From Euonymus europaeus (lineage: Eukaryota; Streptophyta; Magnoliopsida; Celastrales; Celastraceae): a stretch of 64,000 nt of DNA. Shown here in pieces: positions 1-12,481 of this stretch (positions are counted from its first letter, which is position 1; each line of letters opens with the position of its first letter). Below the pieces are notes generated by a model. It saw only the letters and a program-made list of their open reading frames with translations. It had not been told where the DNA came from and did no database searches. Made by a program: the position numbers and the translations under genes. Location: assembly GCA_963580455.1 (NCBI GenBank), contig OY756957.1, forward strand, positions 873,001 to 937,000. The letters run 5' to 3'.

Positions 1-2028
1 AAGAAGACAATGAAATTAACGGATTGGGCATGTAATATGACACAAGCCACCGGGAAGAAAGAAATATCTGACAGGAAGCTGAATTCAAGCTCTTATAATA
101 GAAAAATAGTCTGCACCTCACTGGCATATCCTTTTCAAGCAATGGAACAAACTCAGGAATCTAGCGAGAACTCCTGGACACATTGACTTCAGAATACCAC
201 TAACTACCCATAGTAGCTTACTAGCTCTTGCACACACCGAGATATGGAACCAAATTATTCCAAAATGCAATGATCAAAATTTCTTAGCATGACAATGGCA
301 ACTTTGCACAATGATTACTGGTCTAAGCATAAACCAAAAGATTCAAATCAAGGTTGCAGATGTAGTAGCAGCATCAACAACTATCATACAAACCTGAGTT
401 ACCAAAGGTGCACCAGTATGTCGAACTCCCGGTCCCCGAATGCAGGATCTTGTCCGTAACGAGACAACCCAGATTGTGCGATTTCTGCATCTAGATGCGC
501 TCCACGATCATACATAAAAGGATCATGCTTCAAGGTTAGGGAATAATCAGAACCAATGCCAGTTTGAGAAGTGCAAGCAGAATGGAGCAATGGTCAAATT
601 TTATCAACAGTTGCATCCCCTGGATGATCATGCAAAATTGCTGCACTATACTGCAAGAGAGGATCGAGTATTACTATTCATCAGTTACAGTCTTGAGCCA
701 ACAAATTTTAGGTTTTTAACTCGCCGGTTTTTTCAAATACGGGAATGACGCTATGATCAGCCAAGAACTTCCTCAACTGAAATAGTACTGCTCGCAGTGC
801 TTTAATAACCTTCCCAGTTTTGCCGTGTATCTCTATAATTCTCTAATCTGTAGTAGCATAGGAGGCCGATTCATCTAAGCAGAAAAATGTCAGCAGTACA
901 ATTTCAGTTTTTTTTTAAAAAAATAATAATAATAACAAAATGAAAGGAGCAAAGGGATGCGAATATGATGAAAAAAAAAGCCACGGCCCACGGATAGAAC
1001 CAGACAAGTTAGAAACAAGACCTAATGATACTTCTTTAAATCAAACAAAAATGTATCACGGAACTTTCAGACAAATAAGATACATCAATTTTACGATCTA
1101 AAAATTGAAGAAAAAAAATTATTCGATCTTTCTTAGAGACTGCATCCTCGGGAACCAAGGTTTTGGACATACCCTTCCATTAAATTAAACATAAAGTTCC
1201 CAGTGAAACATAATGGTCTGAAAGTTTTTCCTCATAAATTGATAAATATAAATTAAATTTTTACGAAGCACATCCATGAAGTCATCTTCAAATGTAATCA
1301 CTGAAAGGACAATTTTCTTAAGCATGCAATGAAAATAATTCATTTATTCTAACATCATTTTTCCCTTTCCTTTGAAGCGGTCAAAAGTGCATATGCACAA
1401 AGAACTAGAGATATAATTCAATAAATATGTGATGCTAACCCTGCACTTCCCATCTCCGAGACATTTAACAGACTAGTATTCTGCACAAGCATATTGCCTA
1501 GCTCCCACCTTCCAAATGAAGGGCATTGTACATCAACCACACGTAAAACAAAAGCCCATCTCCTAGATGACACTAAAAATATATATTGAAGTAAAATCTG
1601 GAAGATTTTTGAATGACTTTTGTACAACCAGCATCAGAACATACAATACTTTCTTAAGATCAAATTACTCAACGCACACCTTCTAGCGAAACCCATACAG
1701 AGGCACCAGTTCTCTCGTGAGTTGATTTGATTGTAGATCCTCGTTTCCCAATCAAGGAAATTGCTTGTGAAGATGCCACTAAAAACCTTTGCAGAAAAAA
1801 ATGCAACCCCATCATCAGCTGAATCAGAATAATCACCTTCAATACTAAATAGACCATTAACGCATTTGAATACTCTTAGGCCTTAGCACAGCATCCATTG
1901 CTGGAGACATTTCTGCCTCGAGTTCTTCTCTTCCAGATCTCATTACTTGGCAAAAGGACAACACCAAATTATGTCTTAACGGGCCATCAAAGTAGGAAAA
2001 AGATAAACAAAGAAAAACATCTATCCAC

Positions 2029-2160
2029 CAGGGGTGGCAAAATCGACCCGACCCGCCCCAAGCGGGTTTTCCCCACCCCAATTTTTTGGTGTGGCGGGGA
2101 CGGGCACAAAATCTTGCCCTGACAGCGGGGCGTGTATGGAATTCCATGTTTCCCCGCCCC
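2029..2160. mobile_element. hAT-type terminal fragment, GC-rich
   Basis: This stretch begins CAGGGGTGGCAAAATCGACC and continues with GACCCGCCCC-type repeats. Plant hAT elements and their short derivatives often have a (C/T)AGGGGTGGCAAA terminus followed by GGGTCGGG subterminal motifs. No opposite terminus or 8-bp target duplication is visible, so it is a fragment. It lies in intron 1 of the KH pseudogene. The family call rests on motif resemblance only. Confidence 0.45.
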
Positions 2161-2162
2161 GC

Positions 2163-2226
2163 AATATATTATATATATGTGTGTGTGTTTATATGTTATA
2201 TATATATATATATATATAACATATAA
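2163..2226. repeat. TA/GT microsatellite
   Basis: An alternating tract of TATATA, a short GTGTGTGTG run and a longer (TA)n run, flanked by ATGTTATA and TATAACAT so that it could fold back on itself. It directly follows the GC-rich hAT-like fragment. It is followed to about 2345 by degenerate CCCTAAA-like motifs such as AACCCTAAGCCCTAAA. Confidence 0.8.
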
Positions 2227-3000
2227 ACCTTAGCGTATAAATACTAAACCCAATTCGTCAACCCTAAGCCCTAAAGTGTAATGTCTAAACATTAAACCTA
2301 ATTTACATAATCATAATTCACCTAAATACTAACCCTAAAGTCTCAACTCTTTACGCCTATAAAGAACAGGAAAGGAAGACGGACTGTGTTTAAACGAATG
2401 ACCCTGGTCCCAAATGTTAGGAACCTAGCTCCACCACTAGGCTAAAAACTCTAGAGCTTTTGGTAAACACCAAGTTACCTTATACCCTTGGCCCATGACC
2501 TCATATGAATCCTAAAATTATAATTCAGCCACAGCATGTTATCTCCGAGCTCAAAGCACTGAAACAGTGAAACCTCTAACGTCTTCAAAGTACAGAAATT
2601 AAATAAAGAAAAGGCTCTAAAATGTCTCGAACAAACTCATTTCAAGGATGCTATAGTATCAAAACAAAAAACTAACTGGGAAAAAAAACCGAAATAGATG
2701 AGAAGGTCGGAGAAAGATACTGACGACACGATCAGAGATGCCAAGAGGGCATTCGAAGATGCGAATACGGACGCCGGTCTCTTCGCACATCTTCTTGACG
2801 AGCTCTCCCTTGCGGCCGATGATGCTGCCCACCTTCGCCACCGTCACTATTAGCCTAAACACGTTGTCTCCCGGCCACCCCGGCCATTTGGCCGCCACCT
2901 GCTGCCGTTGTACTCGTCCCATTACTAATGGCCCTGGTTCTGCACTCAGTTTCGACGGCGGTGACTCCCATTGTCGCCGCCTCCAAATAAGGAGCGTCAT

Positions 3001-3488
3001 ATGACATCGCTGCTCTGGAGCTTAAAGAGGACATCAACAAATGTCTCTTTTTCTACATGGGCCATGGCTTTTAGACAGTGAGCAAGGGGTTCCTTGTCAC
3101 TGCTTTGACTTGTAATGGGTCTTGGCCCATTCCGTTTCTTTCGTAAGTACTGTTGTACTGTCTTGTCATAAATTAAAAACAAACAAAATATAAATAAATA
3201 AATAAAAACCATAAAATTTTATACAAAAATAAACTCTAAATCACGACTCTAGTGATGTAGATAATCAGAAAGCCGTTTGATACAGTCCTCACATGGCATG
3301 GGGCCAAATCCGACCTGCAGTGGCACAGTCATGAGCACCTGGAGATGCATTTCAAATACATGAAGAGAAGAGAATGTCTATGCTAATCAACTCAACATCG
3401 GCCAAGTAAAAAGACACTAGTCTCACATTCCAACCCAATTTAAAACCAAACTAGCTAAGCACTAAGCAGCATAAGTTTCCTTCCAGTC
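3001..3488. other. Spacer between KH pseudogene and CHY1 3' end
   Basis: No coding match seen. It holds the upstream side of the KH pseudogene and the 3' flank of the CHY1-type gene. There is an AT-rich run of AAATAAATAAAT near 3185-3205. Confidence 0.6.
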
Positions 3489-6096
3489 TCAAAGTCTTGC
3501 CTTGACAGCAGTAGTATCATCGTCATCTGAGTATGATCTCGGACGAAGTTCTAGAAATTTCCAGTCATCTTCTTCGATTTTAGCAAAGCATCTCTCCACC
3601 ATTTCCTCACTAACTAGCTCCAGTTTTGAAGGCTCCCACTGAACAAATTAAAATCATTATAAGAAAAGGGTACAGTATTTTTGCAGGCAAAACCAACATT
3701 AACAAAACAAGTGTCGTTCCAGATGACTAAATTGAGACGACGTATTATATGTGCAGTGTATTTACCTTCGGTTTCTTGTCTTTGTCCACTAACATTGCCC
3801 TCAAGCCCTACCAAAAAACATATATTAAATGTAGTTTATCAAAGACGAGCAATAGGTTTGATTTTTGACCTTTTAAATACCTCATAGAAATCATTGCTGA
3901 CTGCTCTTCTCACAATGTTGCAAAAAATGGTGTATTCGCGAACGAGGCATTGTTCAAGAGCTTCTACTCTTCCTTCTCTTATCTATGATATTCAGAAGAA
4001 GAGAAACTTTGCTTTATATGAAGAAGCACAAAAACTAACAAAAGTAATAAGCTTTTCCCAAGGTACTATCAGCATTACCGATCTACAAGAAATCTTTAGA
4101 CTCAATGGACAAGATGACTTCATCGAGTTTATTGCCTTGAGAATCCACTCTTCCTGTTCATTTTCCTGAAAACAAGCAAATTGATCATGTCATATCGGCT
4201 GCCTCTAAAATGATTATTGCCTGAAATTGATACCTAAAATGGTTGGTTTCCCACCAGTGATGATATTATCTCTTCCACTGTTTTCCTTGAGAAACATTTG
4301 TTGATAATATCCAACCTAATACATAAACAAACAAATCTCTGAGTAATTCAAACAGCATTAATTTACATAGTCCGTAGAATCATATAGCTTATTAATTACC
4401 TTCTATTGAAAAACACATCTTCTACATCAGTTTCCTCTGAAAATTTGCTGATAATCTTATCAAATGCAGCTTTATCACCAGAAGTCGCCTTCTCCAGTGC
4501 ATTTTCCAACAAAAGAAGATTCTACAGATAACAGAAAAATATCAAGCTATTTTATAGTTTCAGTGGATAACGTTATTTAGCATGAATTATGTCATCAGAT
4601 AATCCTTTAAATTAAGGTACCTTTGAAAGGAGAAAATGTGTTGCAAGGCCACATCCAACCATGTCTCTTCCATTTATTCGAGCTCCAGTGAGAGCCAAGT
4701 ATTCTCCTGCGTACACACACAACCACACATATATTGCATTGTTTGTCATGAGTTAGACTAAGCAATGTAAGAACGCACGCATTGTCACAGTGTGGAAAAA
4801 ACTGTTTGGAAAAATGCAACAGAAGTACCAAAGTGTCCTGGAAGCCTGGAAAGGAAATATGATGCACCCACATCAGTAAAAAGACCTATTTCTGCTTCTG
4901 GCATGGCAAACACCTGCAAAATGTACATGTGAAAGTAAATGTCCTACACACACACATTGAAGCGCTAGAGATTTACAGGTTGAGAAAAGCAGGAGAAAAC
5001 ATACAGTTTTCTCAGTGACAACCCTGAAAGTCGCATTCATTGATAACCCAGCTCCACCTCCCATCACGATTCCATCAACCATTGCAATCTACAATGATTA
5101 TACATATGAAATTTAATAAAAATTGTACACACAAGCAGCATTAATATATATCATAAAGATGTCAACATGTGAAATCACTAACCAAGGGCTTTTTATATGT
5201 AGCAATTATATGGTCCAAGATGAGTTGTTGCTCATAGAATTTTGCACCCAAAACCCAATGTCCTGTTCGATCCAACAAGAGATACTTTTTTTCTTAAACA
5301 TTCTATGGTTACAAACTTTCTGACTCTGTAATTAAATGGTAGAGGAGACTGCGACACAGTTTAATTTGTACAAACATGTGTTCAATAATTTTCACCTGCC
5401 ATAATACAAGTATATGTTGATATAACATCGCCACCAGCACAGAATGCTTTTCCATTCCCCTGCAACAAAACATGTCAAATTTTAAGACTTCAAAACAAAC
5501 TGCAATGACTTATAAATATGCCTTGTTTGAGCTCATTCTCTACCTTCAATATCACAAGTTTAACATTCGGGTCACTCTCATATTGTTTCAACTTCTGTTT
5601 CATGTGAAAGACCTGCCACAAACATAAAAATTAAGAAGAGCAGATTGTGTATAGGCATGTGTGTGTGTGTGCAATGTGCATTCACAGAATCGCTATAGCA
5701 GGTCTAACTAACCATGCGATAATTGAGGCAATTTAACTTGTGGGGTCTATTCAGAATAATTTTTTTCACACACGAGTTTCCTTCAAATAGAACCTGCAAT
5801 GGAACACGTTAAACAAACAAAAAAAGAACATGTTAAAAATCAAATCCTGAAGCCCTAAGCGTTCATGGATTATTTACTGGTGATATTAATTAGCTGACAT
5901 TGATCAACAGTACTCAATAAATTCTTAGTTCTTCAACCAATCTCATTTAGAATAAAAACAGACATTCCTATATGATCACTCACCATCAGACAATAAATCT
6001 GTTTTAACCCTTGTGATAAAAAGAACATAAAAATAAAAAGAAGCAAAAAAATACCTGGTTATCATAATCCTTGTCAAATTTGTGACTCAAAGCCAT
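3489..6096 (-). CDS. CHY1: 3-hydroxyisobutyryl-CoA hydrolase, CHY1 type, peroxisomal
   Basis: Crotonase-family thioesterase that releases 3-hydroxyisobutyrate from its CoA ester in valine breakdown. I read 14 exons, all GT-AG: 6055-6096, 5713-5793, 5544-5612, 5396-5459, 5183-5262, 5005-5088, 4829-4913, 4621-4706, 4400-4521, 4255-4315, 4079-4165, 3881-3982, 3766-3807, 3489-3638. Phases close to give 384 residues, the family's usual length. Visible landmarks: GNGKAFCAGGD (65-75, oxyanion-hole loop), GIVMGGGAG (118-126), and PEAEIGLFTDVGASYF (145-160) with the Glu/Asp pair expected at the active site. Further on are NKCFSRKTVEEI and REYTIFCNIV. The protein ends KARL; ARL is a recognised plant type-1 peroxisomal signal, so peroxisomal location is inferred. 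Exon 10 must end at CTG|GTGGG, because reading on gives a stop. The start at MALSHKFD is the only in-frame ATG found. It is intact, unlike the KH gene beside it. Confidence 0.93.
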
Positions 6097-7590
6097 GTGA
6101 GATTATCAATTTGGACTCTGTAGCAAATTATTAAGAAGCAGCTTAATTGGCATGAGCCCTTCATAATTCATATAAATGCATGCATGAATTGAAGAAATAT
6201 TATGTTGTTTCACCACATTACTATAAATAATTCTGGGAACATCTTCGAATGAATATGCACAAAAGATTATTGCGTTACAAAAGAAATGACATACAGAGGT
6301 GGATCAACTGAAACGTGAGTAACCCAAACAATTAAAAATAGTATTTCAATAATAAACCACATATTAAAGAAATTGGGAAACACTTTACTTACAAAATAGA
6401 GTTCTTGAGGTTTTGTCGAAGATACGAATACATGAATGAAGCGGAGAATAAGAAAAATCAGTACCTTCAAACCCAAGTTGACACATACAGCTACTACCAG
6501 TGCAAGTAATGTGCGTATTGCGCATGCCCAAGTTTGTCTACTTGAGACCTTGAAAACAAATAGGTAGGGTGTGTTGTCTATTTATCAAGGTTTGGTGACC
6601 CACATTTATTGGGGAAGGTGTTCGAATCTATGGACATTGATGACTTGTCTCACCAGTCATTCTTGAATGGTTTCATCAGAAGCTATAAAGGGCAAAAGCT
6701 TTTTGTGTCTGCTCGATCACTTTCATGTTCCTGAAACAAGGAATGTGGGTAGTTATTGTGAAAGTCTTCTGAAACTCCAGTCGGGCATCACATCATTTTA
6801 AATTCAAAAGACTACTCAAAATAGAAAACTCGTTAATGCACCCTGTTAACTTACCTTCGTCAGTTCTCTTTGATTGAAAAGTAAGGAAATATAAAGACTT
6901 CTAGCCAGTGTCTTGCAAAATGCAAATTAAATATAAAGAAATTTGAGAAAAAATCACTTTCCAGTTTCCAGACAACCACGAGAAAGAAAAAGATCAGTGG
7001 CTTGAACCCCTAGTCTGTCCCTCTGTCTAGCACCCACCAAGTAAACCCCCTGTATAGCATATACCCATTTTTTGACTCCTTGAAAACATACACAAAAACA
7101 AGCCAAGTATGAAGTGGGGTCTGCCGTAGTATATATTTTTGAAAGCTAATTGAAGAAGTCCCAAATTTATTATGGGGGACGATGACAGCTTGAAGAGTAA
7201 TTACTTCCTCACCAGTCCCTCTCTTCTCTCTTTATGGTTTGTCAGAAGGTATCAGAAGCCCAAGGGTAATTACTGTTGGTTGAATTTCATCTTCCATAAT
7301 TTGTCATGTGTCTATTTTTTTAGTAAAAAAAATTGTTAATAGTCCTATAAGCATGACTTGGGCGGAAAATGTTACTCTGAGATTCTGAACGTATTTTGCG
7401 AATCAATAATTCAAGAATGACCGGTGAGATTCTGAACGCTAACGTATACTCTGTCACTCATACTCTCAGACACTCTCAATTTTTACGCTTTACGAGAGAG
7501 TATACTCTATCATCCATACTCTCATCCAAACGCATGCTATGTTTGCACAATCATGTTCAATTATATTGTCTAAAAGGCTTTAATCATTTA
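6097..7590. other. Upstream region of CHY1; no gene recognised
   Basis: Probable promoter and 5' UTR of the CHY1-type gene; a UTR intron is possible but cannot be placed. Open frames here are short and match nothing I recognise. 7440-7530 repeats the phrase ATACTCT..CATACTCTCA two to three times. No transposon ends were found. Confidence 0.5.
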
Positions 7591-8289
7591 GGATGGGGCT
7601 AATTGCACCTCAATAATTATGATTCCACTTCATTATTAATAAAATCCCAATTAAAAATAGACAGAATTTAAGGACAATCCATTTTTTCATTTTTCCAGTC
7701 CCACCCCAGTCTTATTTTCTTCTTCACTTTCTCCATTTTTCTGTGTCTTCACTTTCTCCATCTTCTTCATCCACCAAGACCCTCTCAAGTCGCCATCTTT
7801 TCTGCATCTTCTTCCTCCATCAAGACCCTTTGGACCTATTTCTCTGAGATGACGAGATGGTCCTTGTTCAAAGTTCAATTTTTGAACCTCAAACTGAACC
7901 CCTTTCAAAGCTTAGTTTTTGACCAGCATGTATTACCCTTTCAAAGCTTAACTTATCCAAGCACCTCGAAATGACGAGATGGAGCAAGAAACCCACATCC
8001 ACCGACGCCTTTGCTAATATGGGTCTTGCTCCTCCGCCATCGCTAGATCCCAAACTGGCCTGATGGAAACAACTAGAAAGATTATGCGAGTGAAGAACCA
8101 TGGATTGATCGTGCAAGAGAGGGAGAGGGAGGGAGGGAGAGGGATGAAACGGAGTGAGGTAGGAGGGAAGTAGGATTTCTCGCAGGCTTAGACCGGTAAT
8201 AGTTGAGGTGTTTTGAGCTTCCGATTTTTTTTTAGTTTTGTGATGAAATCGGTAATTGTTGGGTGCAACTAGCCCCACTAAATCATTTA
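7582..8289. mobile_element. Small non-autonomous Mutator-like element with 9-bp target duplication
   Basis: The element spans about 7591-8280 and is flanked by the 9-bp direct repeat AATCATTTA at 7582-7590 and 8281-8289. The left end reads TGGGGCTAATTGCACC and the reverse complement of the right end reads TGGGGCTAGTTGCACC, followed on both sides by a related CAA(T)AATTA stretch. A 9-bp duplication with such inverted ends is the Mutator (MULE) signature. The 690-bp body encodes no transposase; its longest reverse open frame (7889-8299) runs past the element's end and is not protein-like. The GACGAGATGG phrase occurs twice inside. It lies between the CHY1 5' flank and the RlmH 3' end. Confidence 0.85.
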
Positions 8290-9456
8290 TGCAAACCAAT
8301 CACTCCTTGGAAGTACACACCACCAAATTTTGAACTTTAATAATTAGATTTTTTCAAGACAAGTGTAATCGACTTGCCATCATTTGCGCCATATTAGATA
8401 TGCATTTTTGCGCTTCATAGACCTGCAAAAGCAGGGTAGCCACATAAAGAGACAAGAATAAAGAATCCTGTTGCACTTTCAGTCTTTCAACACTCTCAAC
8501 AAATAAAGCACTTTGATCTACGCAGGTCAATGAGAAGTTTTGGTTTCATAATGAATAATCATTTCTGTTTGTCAAGGATTTAACGTACTTACATATCTTG
8601 CACGACTAGATTTCAAAACGACGAGAGACTTTCTGATTATGCTGGATTTGTACGAGCGTCAAATCAAGTACCAACCAACATTCATAATTATTATGAGAAT
8701 CCAGTTGGTAAAGATGCATTTTTTCTCCTATATCTTGTTCCCTCATCTGTCCCCTTCCAGAGCTGGCTCCTCTTGAAGCAGTAGCCAAACTTAAGACGTA
8801 CTATTTCTTGAATGTTTGGCTTTCCAGGAAAGTTTCTCTTTTCATTCGGAAGGGATTTTAAGCAATAAGTAACAAACTTGTCTTCGGGATCATATGTTTG
8901 TGCATGGAAGATCATAAAAGCCTGCTCTTAAAAGTAGTCTTGAAAATGAGACACAGACCAACTAAGAAGTTGTGTTCAGTCAAAACAGGGTAGTATGAGC
9001 TGAAATACCAAGCTCCGCCTGCATTTACTGAAACTCGACCACCATTCCATAACGGCAAAACATAACCAGCACAAAAAATACCGTCATAGAAAGATGTAAA
9101 TACTGCTTAGTGAGCTAGCAAAAAAAGAACTATAAACAGCTGTTCAATCAACATACCTGTTGCCCATTTCAGTGAGCTTGTTGAAGATAATGCCACCCAA
9201 AATGAAACTCAATGCCTTAACATCGAAGAAGTTACTAGGAATTATGGTAACATTTAAAGGTTGCATCAAATTAAACAAAAAAGAAAGAAAAAGAGAATCC
9301 GGACACGGTTGATTCACTATATTTTTGTAAGCTCGAAATGTATAATAAATCATTTTAATAGCTAGAACATATGAATTATCATACAGTTAGTACAGAAGAA
9401 GGGAACATGCAATTCCAGAAAGACCTTCATACCACGATACAGATTTTATAGAAAAA
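8290..9456. other. Spacer downstream of RlmH; no gene recognised
   Basis: Contains the 3' flank of the RlmH-type gene. Reverse-strand frames near 8691-8915 and 9144-9353 are short and match no family I know. Nothing else can be supported. Confidence 0.5.
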
Positions 9457-12374
9457 CTAATGATGATACTTTTGTCCTTTCAGAATGGTCCATGACCTGC
9501 AACAATCAATAAATCATCTATTAGTTTCATTTAACTAAAGGGAGGATAAAAGAGCATTATTTGGGAATCATGTAATGCCTACAGTAATATGGCACTTTGC
9601 CGATTACACCAAACCACGGGAGGATTATAATTTGAATAGTAGAGCATGGTATCCAAGGAAGTGCTTTTCCATAAACTTGGGGTAAGGCTGCATATATTTT
9701 CCCCTTCCCTGCCTCCACCCCATATGGAGCCTTGCAAACGAAAGTTGGGTTTGAAAGTAGAATATGGCATCCCAAAGTGCTATTCATCTAGCCATCAAAG
9801 TTGTGAATGCAAATAGTCCTCAGACAACTAAAACAAGTCACAATATTTTTCCTTTCATAGTTTAAATTACTGAAACTTCTCACTCTGTCACTCCAGCTTT
9901 TCACTTGTCATGGTTTTCTAAAATTAATTTTTGACCGACAAGCAGAAGAACAAATAACATTCACTTCATACATTTGGAATTTTATTGTCCTTCCCCTGAC
10001 AAGAACCTTCTTTTTCAAGTTCCAAATGTCAAATAAATCCTACAGTTTAGACAATTAGACATGCTGAATACATCTTCATAGAAACAATAGGGAGATCATA
10101 GAAATATTAAATCTTACAGAGGGTTACAAGACACAGGGGTCAGAGAAAGTCTTCTGCAGTTTTCCAAAATAATAGTTCCACTTAAGTTTTGGGTAATTGG
10201 GTTAATACCAGCTACAAATTAGAATTTAGCTTTTTTAACACAAAAGAAATTAATGAAAGGTGGTCTTAATGATATGCATTCAATTATTGGAAGCTTGTAC
10301 ATAAAAACTATATAAGACACATCTGATATGATACCTTACCTGTAAAGTTGTTCTATGAGCACAAGTAGAGCAATTTGATGATTTAAAACCATTGAAGACA
10401 ACTTGATTGACACATTAGCACGTGCGCACAATCGCTTCCCATGGCCATAAGGTCCACCAATACAAAACAATAATCTTGACGCTCCCTGTTGGAAAAATAT
10501 TGAAAGAAGCTATAAAATACCATGTATAAGTCGGTCAGTCAACTTCTCACAAGAATCACAAGAAATCTGGGAGTCCTACATGCATATTTTGGGTGAGAAG
10601 GGATCATTGATTAGGGGGCACCATGTTCATATAAGCACGCCCAATTCAGTCTATCGATCTTATTCCGGTCAGTCGTAAAACGATGGTGGGGGAAGGGGGA
10701 ATGCATTAGATGGTTGGATATACAGAACAGTTTTGATAATGGTATAAACCCATAGGTTCTCATTTTGCATGGATTTCCTTGCTTGTTGGAACAAAAAAAT
10801 AAACATACAACAGCAGACCATCTTCACACAAAAAAAAAAATAGAGAGAGAAATTCACTATATTTCAATACCAGCAGTAGTAAAGGCATGGATAGTGCCAG
10901 CCTCAAACAATAACCAAATAACCATAAGAGAAAAGCAGCAAAGAAGACAGAAAATGGTGTAATAAAGGAATCGAAAAGTTGGTTCACGACGCCCAAATAA
11001 GTAAAGAACTTGTAGATGTAGTGCCATACGTTGACCAACATTAAAATTTTGTTGTGCAAGCAAAAGATACATGGGTATCACAAACAATTTGGGATGCGCT
11101 CACTGATTACAACTATATAAATGCAGTTACAGAAGTTGTCTTTTCACTTATAATTTATATTCAAACCGGACAAGTAAAAAGAAAGAACAAGTTTCTCTTA
11201 CAAATATCACTTCATTCCTACTAAGAATTCATATGAGGAAGAATCCATACCGTATCCCCCGCATCTCCCACTAAATCAGCCATTTGCTCAGAATCCATGT
11301 CTTGCCCGCGCTCATCCAATATCACCACCTATGAGTAGATTGTGACAGGATATAAACTTATAAAGTAATCAAGGTTGTGCTCAGAATATTATTGCAACTT
11401 TCAAATATATGAAAGAGGCAAACAGTGCATAAAATTGGAATGAGTATAACTGTTCCTACAAAGTTTTCAAGTATACACCGAATCTTGAGAGTGGGACAGC
11501 TTCCATAAAGATGAAGCGTCAACACAATTATCATATGAGATATGGAATCAGTGCTTATTTCAAATCTTTGAGAACCTAAACCTCAATTCTTTTTGGAACC
11601 ATTTTGAGCTTTACAAGTAATGAAGTTGTTTCTATGAGGCAGTTCAACTTAACAATAAATTTATGCTAGAATGGCCATTAGTCTTTACAGATTTTCGGAA
11701 TGGTATTAGTATTACCATGATATTATGTAGAATCTCGTTGCTTAGAGGTTCCAATGTGGATTCACAAACACAGGCACACAAAGTAGAAAAGGAGACTATA
11801 CCCCATCATCAGACCTTACGAGGTTCATGACAGCCATGTCTTCATCATCAATTTGCACCTTCACATCGCTATAATTGCGAACAATGTAAATATAGGAATA
11901 TAATAAGAGACAGAAAAAGTTTTACACCCAAAGGAAAAGGAAGCATAACCGAGCATTTCTGGGATTAGAGCGAAGTTGAACATCCTCTACTGGGCAATAG
12001 AGCCTGAGCTTGGCAATATACTCCTCCACCAACATTTGCACTCCTGGAGACCTGTTCTTCCCCACTGTTATAATCCTTATTGGTACCACTCTCTGCATTC
12101 CCAGTCAAATAAGCAAATCAACATTGGATATTTACACGGCTCAGGATTTCCTATCGCCAATTTGTGAATGATTTTTTACCAGGGACTGACCGACGTATTT
12201 GCATCCTTTAGCTGCATAGAAAAACCAAATGAAAACAAAATTTGGATGAATTTTTCAAAGAGGACTGGGAGGTTACAGCCGATTTGTTAGAGTATAAGCA
12301 CCTGAAAGAGGAGAAGTGACTTTCTTTGCGTTGATACTGAAACAGGTAGTGACTGCCACGCGATGAATATTCAT
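9457..12374 (-). CDS. RlmH-type rRNA pseudouridine methyltransferase, organellar
   Basis: SPOUT-fold methyltransferase of the YbeA/RlmH family. The bacterial enzyme methylates N3 of pseudouridine 1915 in 23S rRNA; a plastid or mitochondrial role is inferred from the leader. Seven exons: 12302-12374, 12180-12211, 11950-12092, 11802-11868, 11251-11328, 10340-10485, 9457-9496, giving 192 residues. Landmarks: PIRIITVGKNRSPGVQ, VVILDERGQDMDSEQMA, the knot motif FCIGGPYGHG (138-147, SAM site), LSSMVLNHQIALLVLIEQLYR and the end YHH. I chose the ATG at 12374 because only this frame (MNIHRVAVTT...) joins in phase to exon 2 (GCKYVGQSL). It gives a 25-30 residue basic/hydroxylated leader like a transit peptide. 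An upstream ATG at 12481 opens a separate uORF. Intact. Confidence 0.92.
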
Positions 12375-12406
12375 CTGCCTCGCTTCGCTTTAGCTCGACC
12401 GGAAGG

Positions 12407-12481
12407 CTATTCAACGTCAAGGTGATTTTTTTTTGGGGGGTGGTTTTCGAAGACTTGGCCAACTTTTTTCGATCCCGCCAT
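12407..12481 (-). promoter_or_regulatory. Upstream open reading frame in RlmH 5' leader
   Basis: An ATG at 12481 starts a 24-codon frame (MAGSKKVGQV...) that stops at TAG 12409-12407, 32 bases before the main ATG and out of frame with it. It crosses a run of six C and nine A. If included in the transcript it would be expected to lower translation of the main frame; that is inference. Confidence 0.5.

Larger units (their letters stand above)
390..3000 (-). pseudogene. PEPPER-like KH-domain RNA-binding protein, broken copy
   Basis: The reverse strand carries pieces of a plant poly(C)-binding-type KH protein of the PEPPER group, nuclear regulators of FLC and pistil development. First KH domain, about 2723-2890: KWPGWPGD, then an intact GRKG loop and KKMCEE, ending in SDRVV. 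Second piece, 1862-1955: EAEMSPAMDAVLR. Third, 1680-1800: LVASSQAISLIGKRG and ERTGASVWVS (second KH). Fourth, about 1500-1560: VVDVQCPSF. Fifth, about 390-590: SQTGIGSDYSL, SRYGQDPAF and APLVTQ. The frame is broken several times: between the Ala-rich N-terminus and KWPGWPG; by 7 extra bases after MDAVLR (near 1875-1890); by one extra base before FLVASSQ (near 1790); and again near 440. The third KH domain (MQIPLSYAEDIIG type) was not found in 1-390. A hAT-like fragment and a TA/GT microsatellite sit in the first intron. Pseudogene status is strongly supported; PEPPER rather than a sister KH gene is likely. Confidence 0.85.

Noticed and set aside
7889..8299. 136-codon reverse open frame as a gene
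   Set aside because: It runs across the end of the MULE, has low-complexity Ser/Pro/Leu content and no family match.
10760..11087. Hydrophobic reverse frames of 76-99 codons
   Set aside because: They lie in an RlmH intron and come from T-rich intronic DNA; splice phases of the flanking exons skip them.
12208..12462. 84-codon reverse frame (LAKSSKTTPQKK...) as the RlmH N-terminus
   Set aside because: It lacks an ATG and joins exon 2 in the wrong phase; the frame from ATG 12374 fits without any frameshift.
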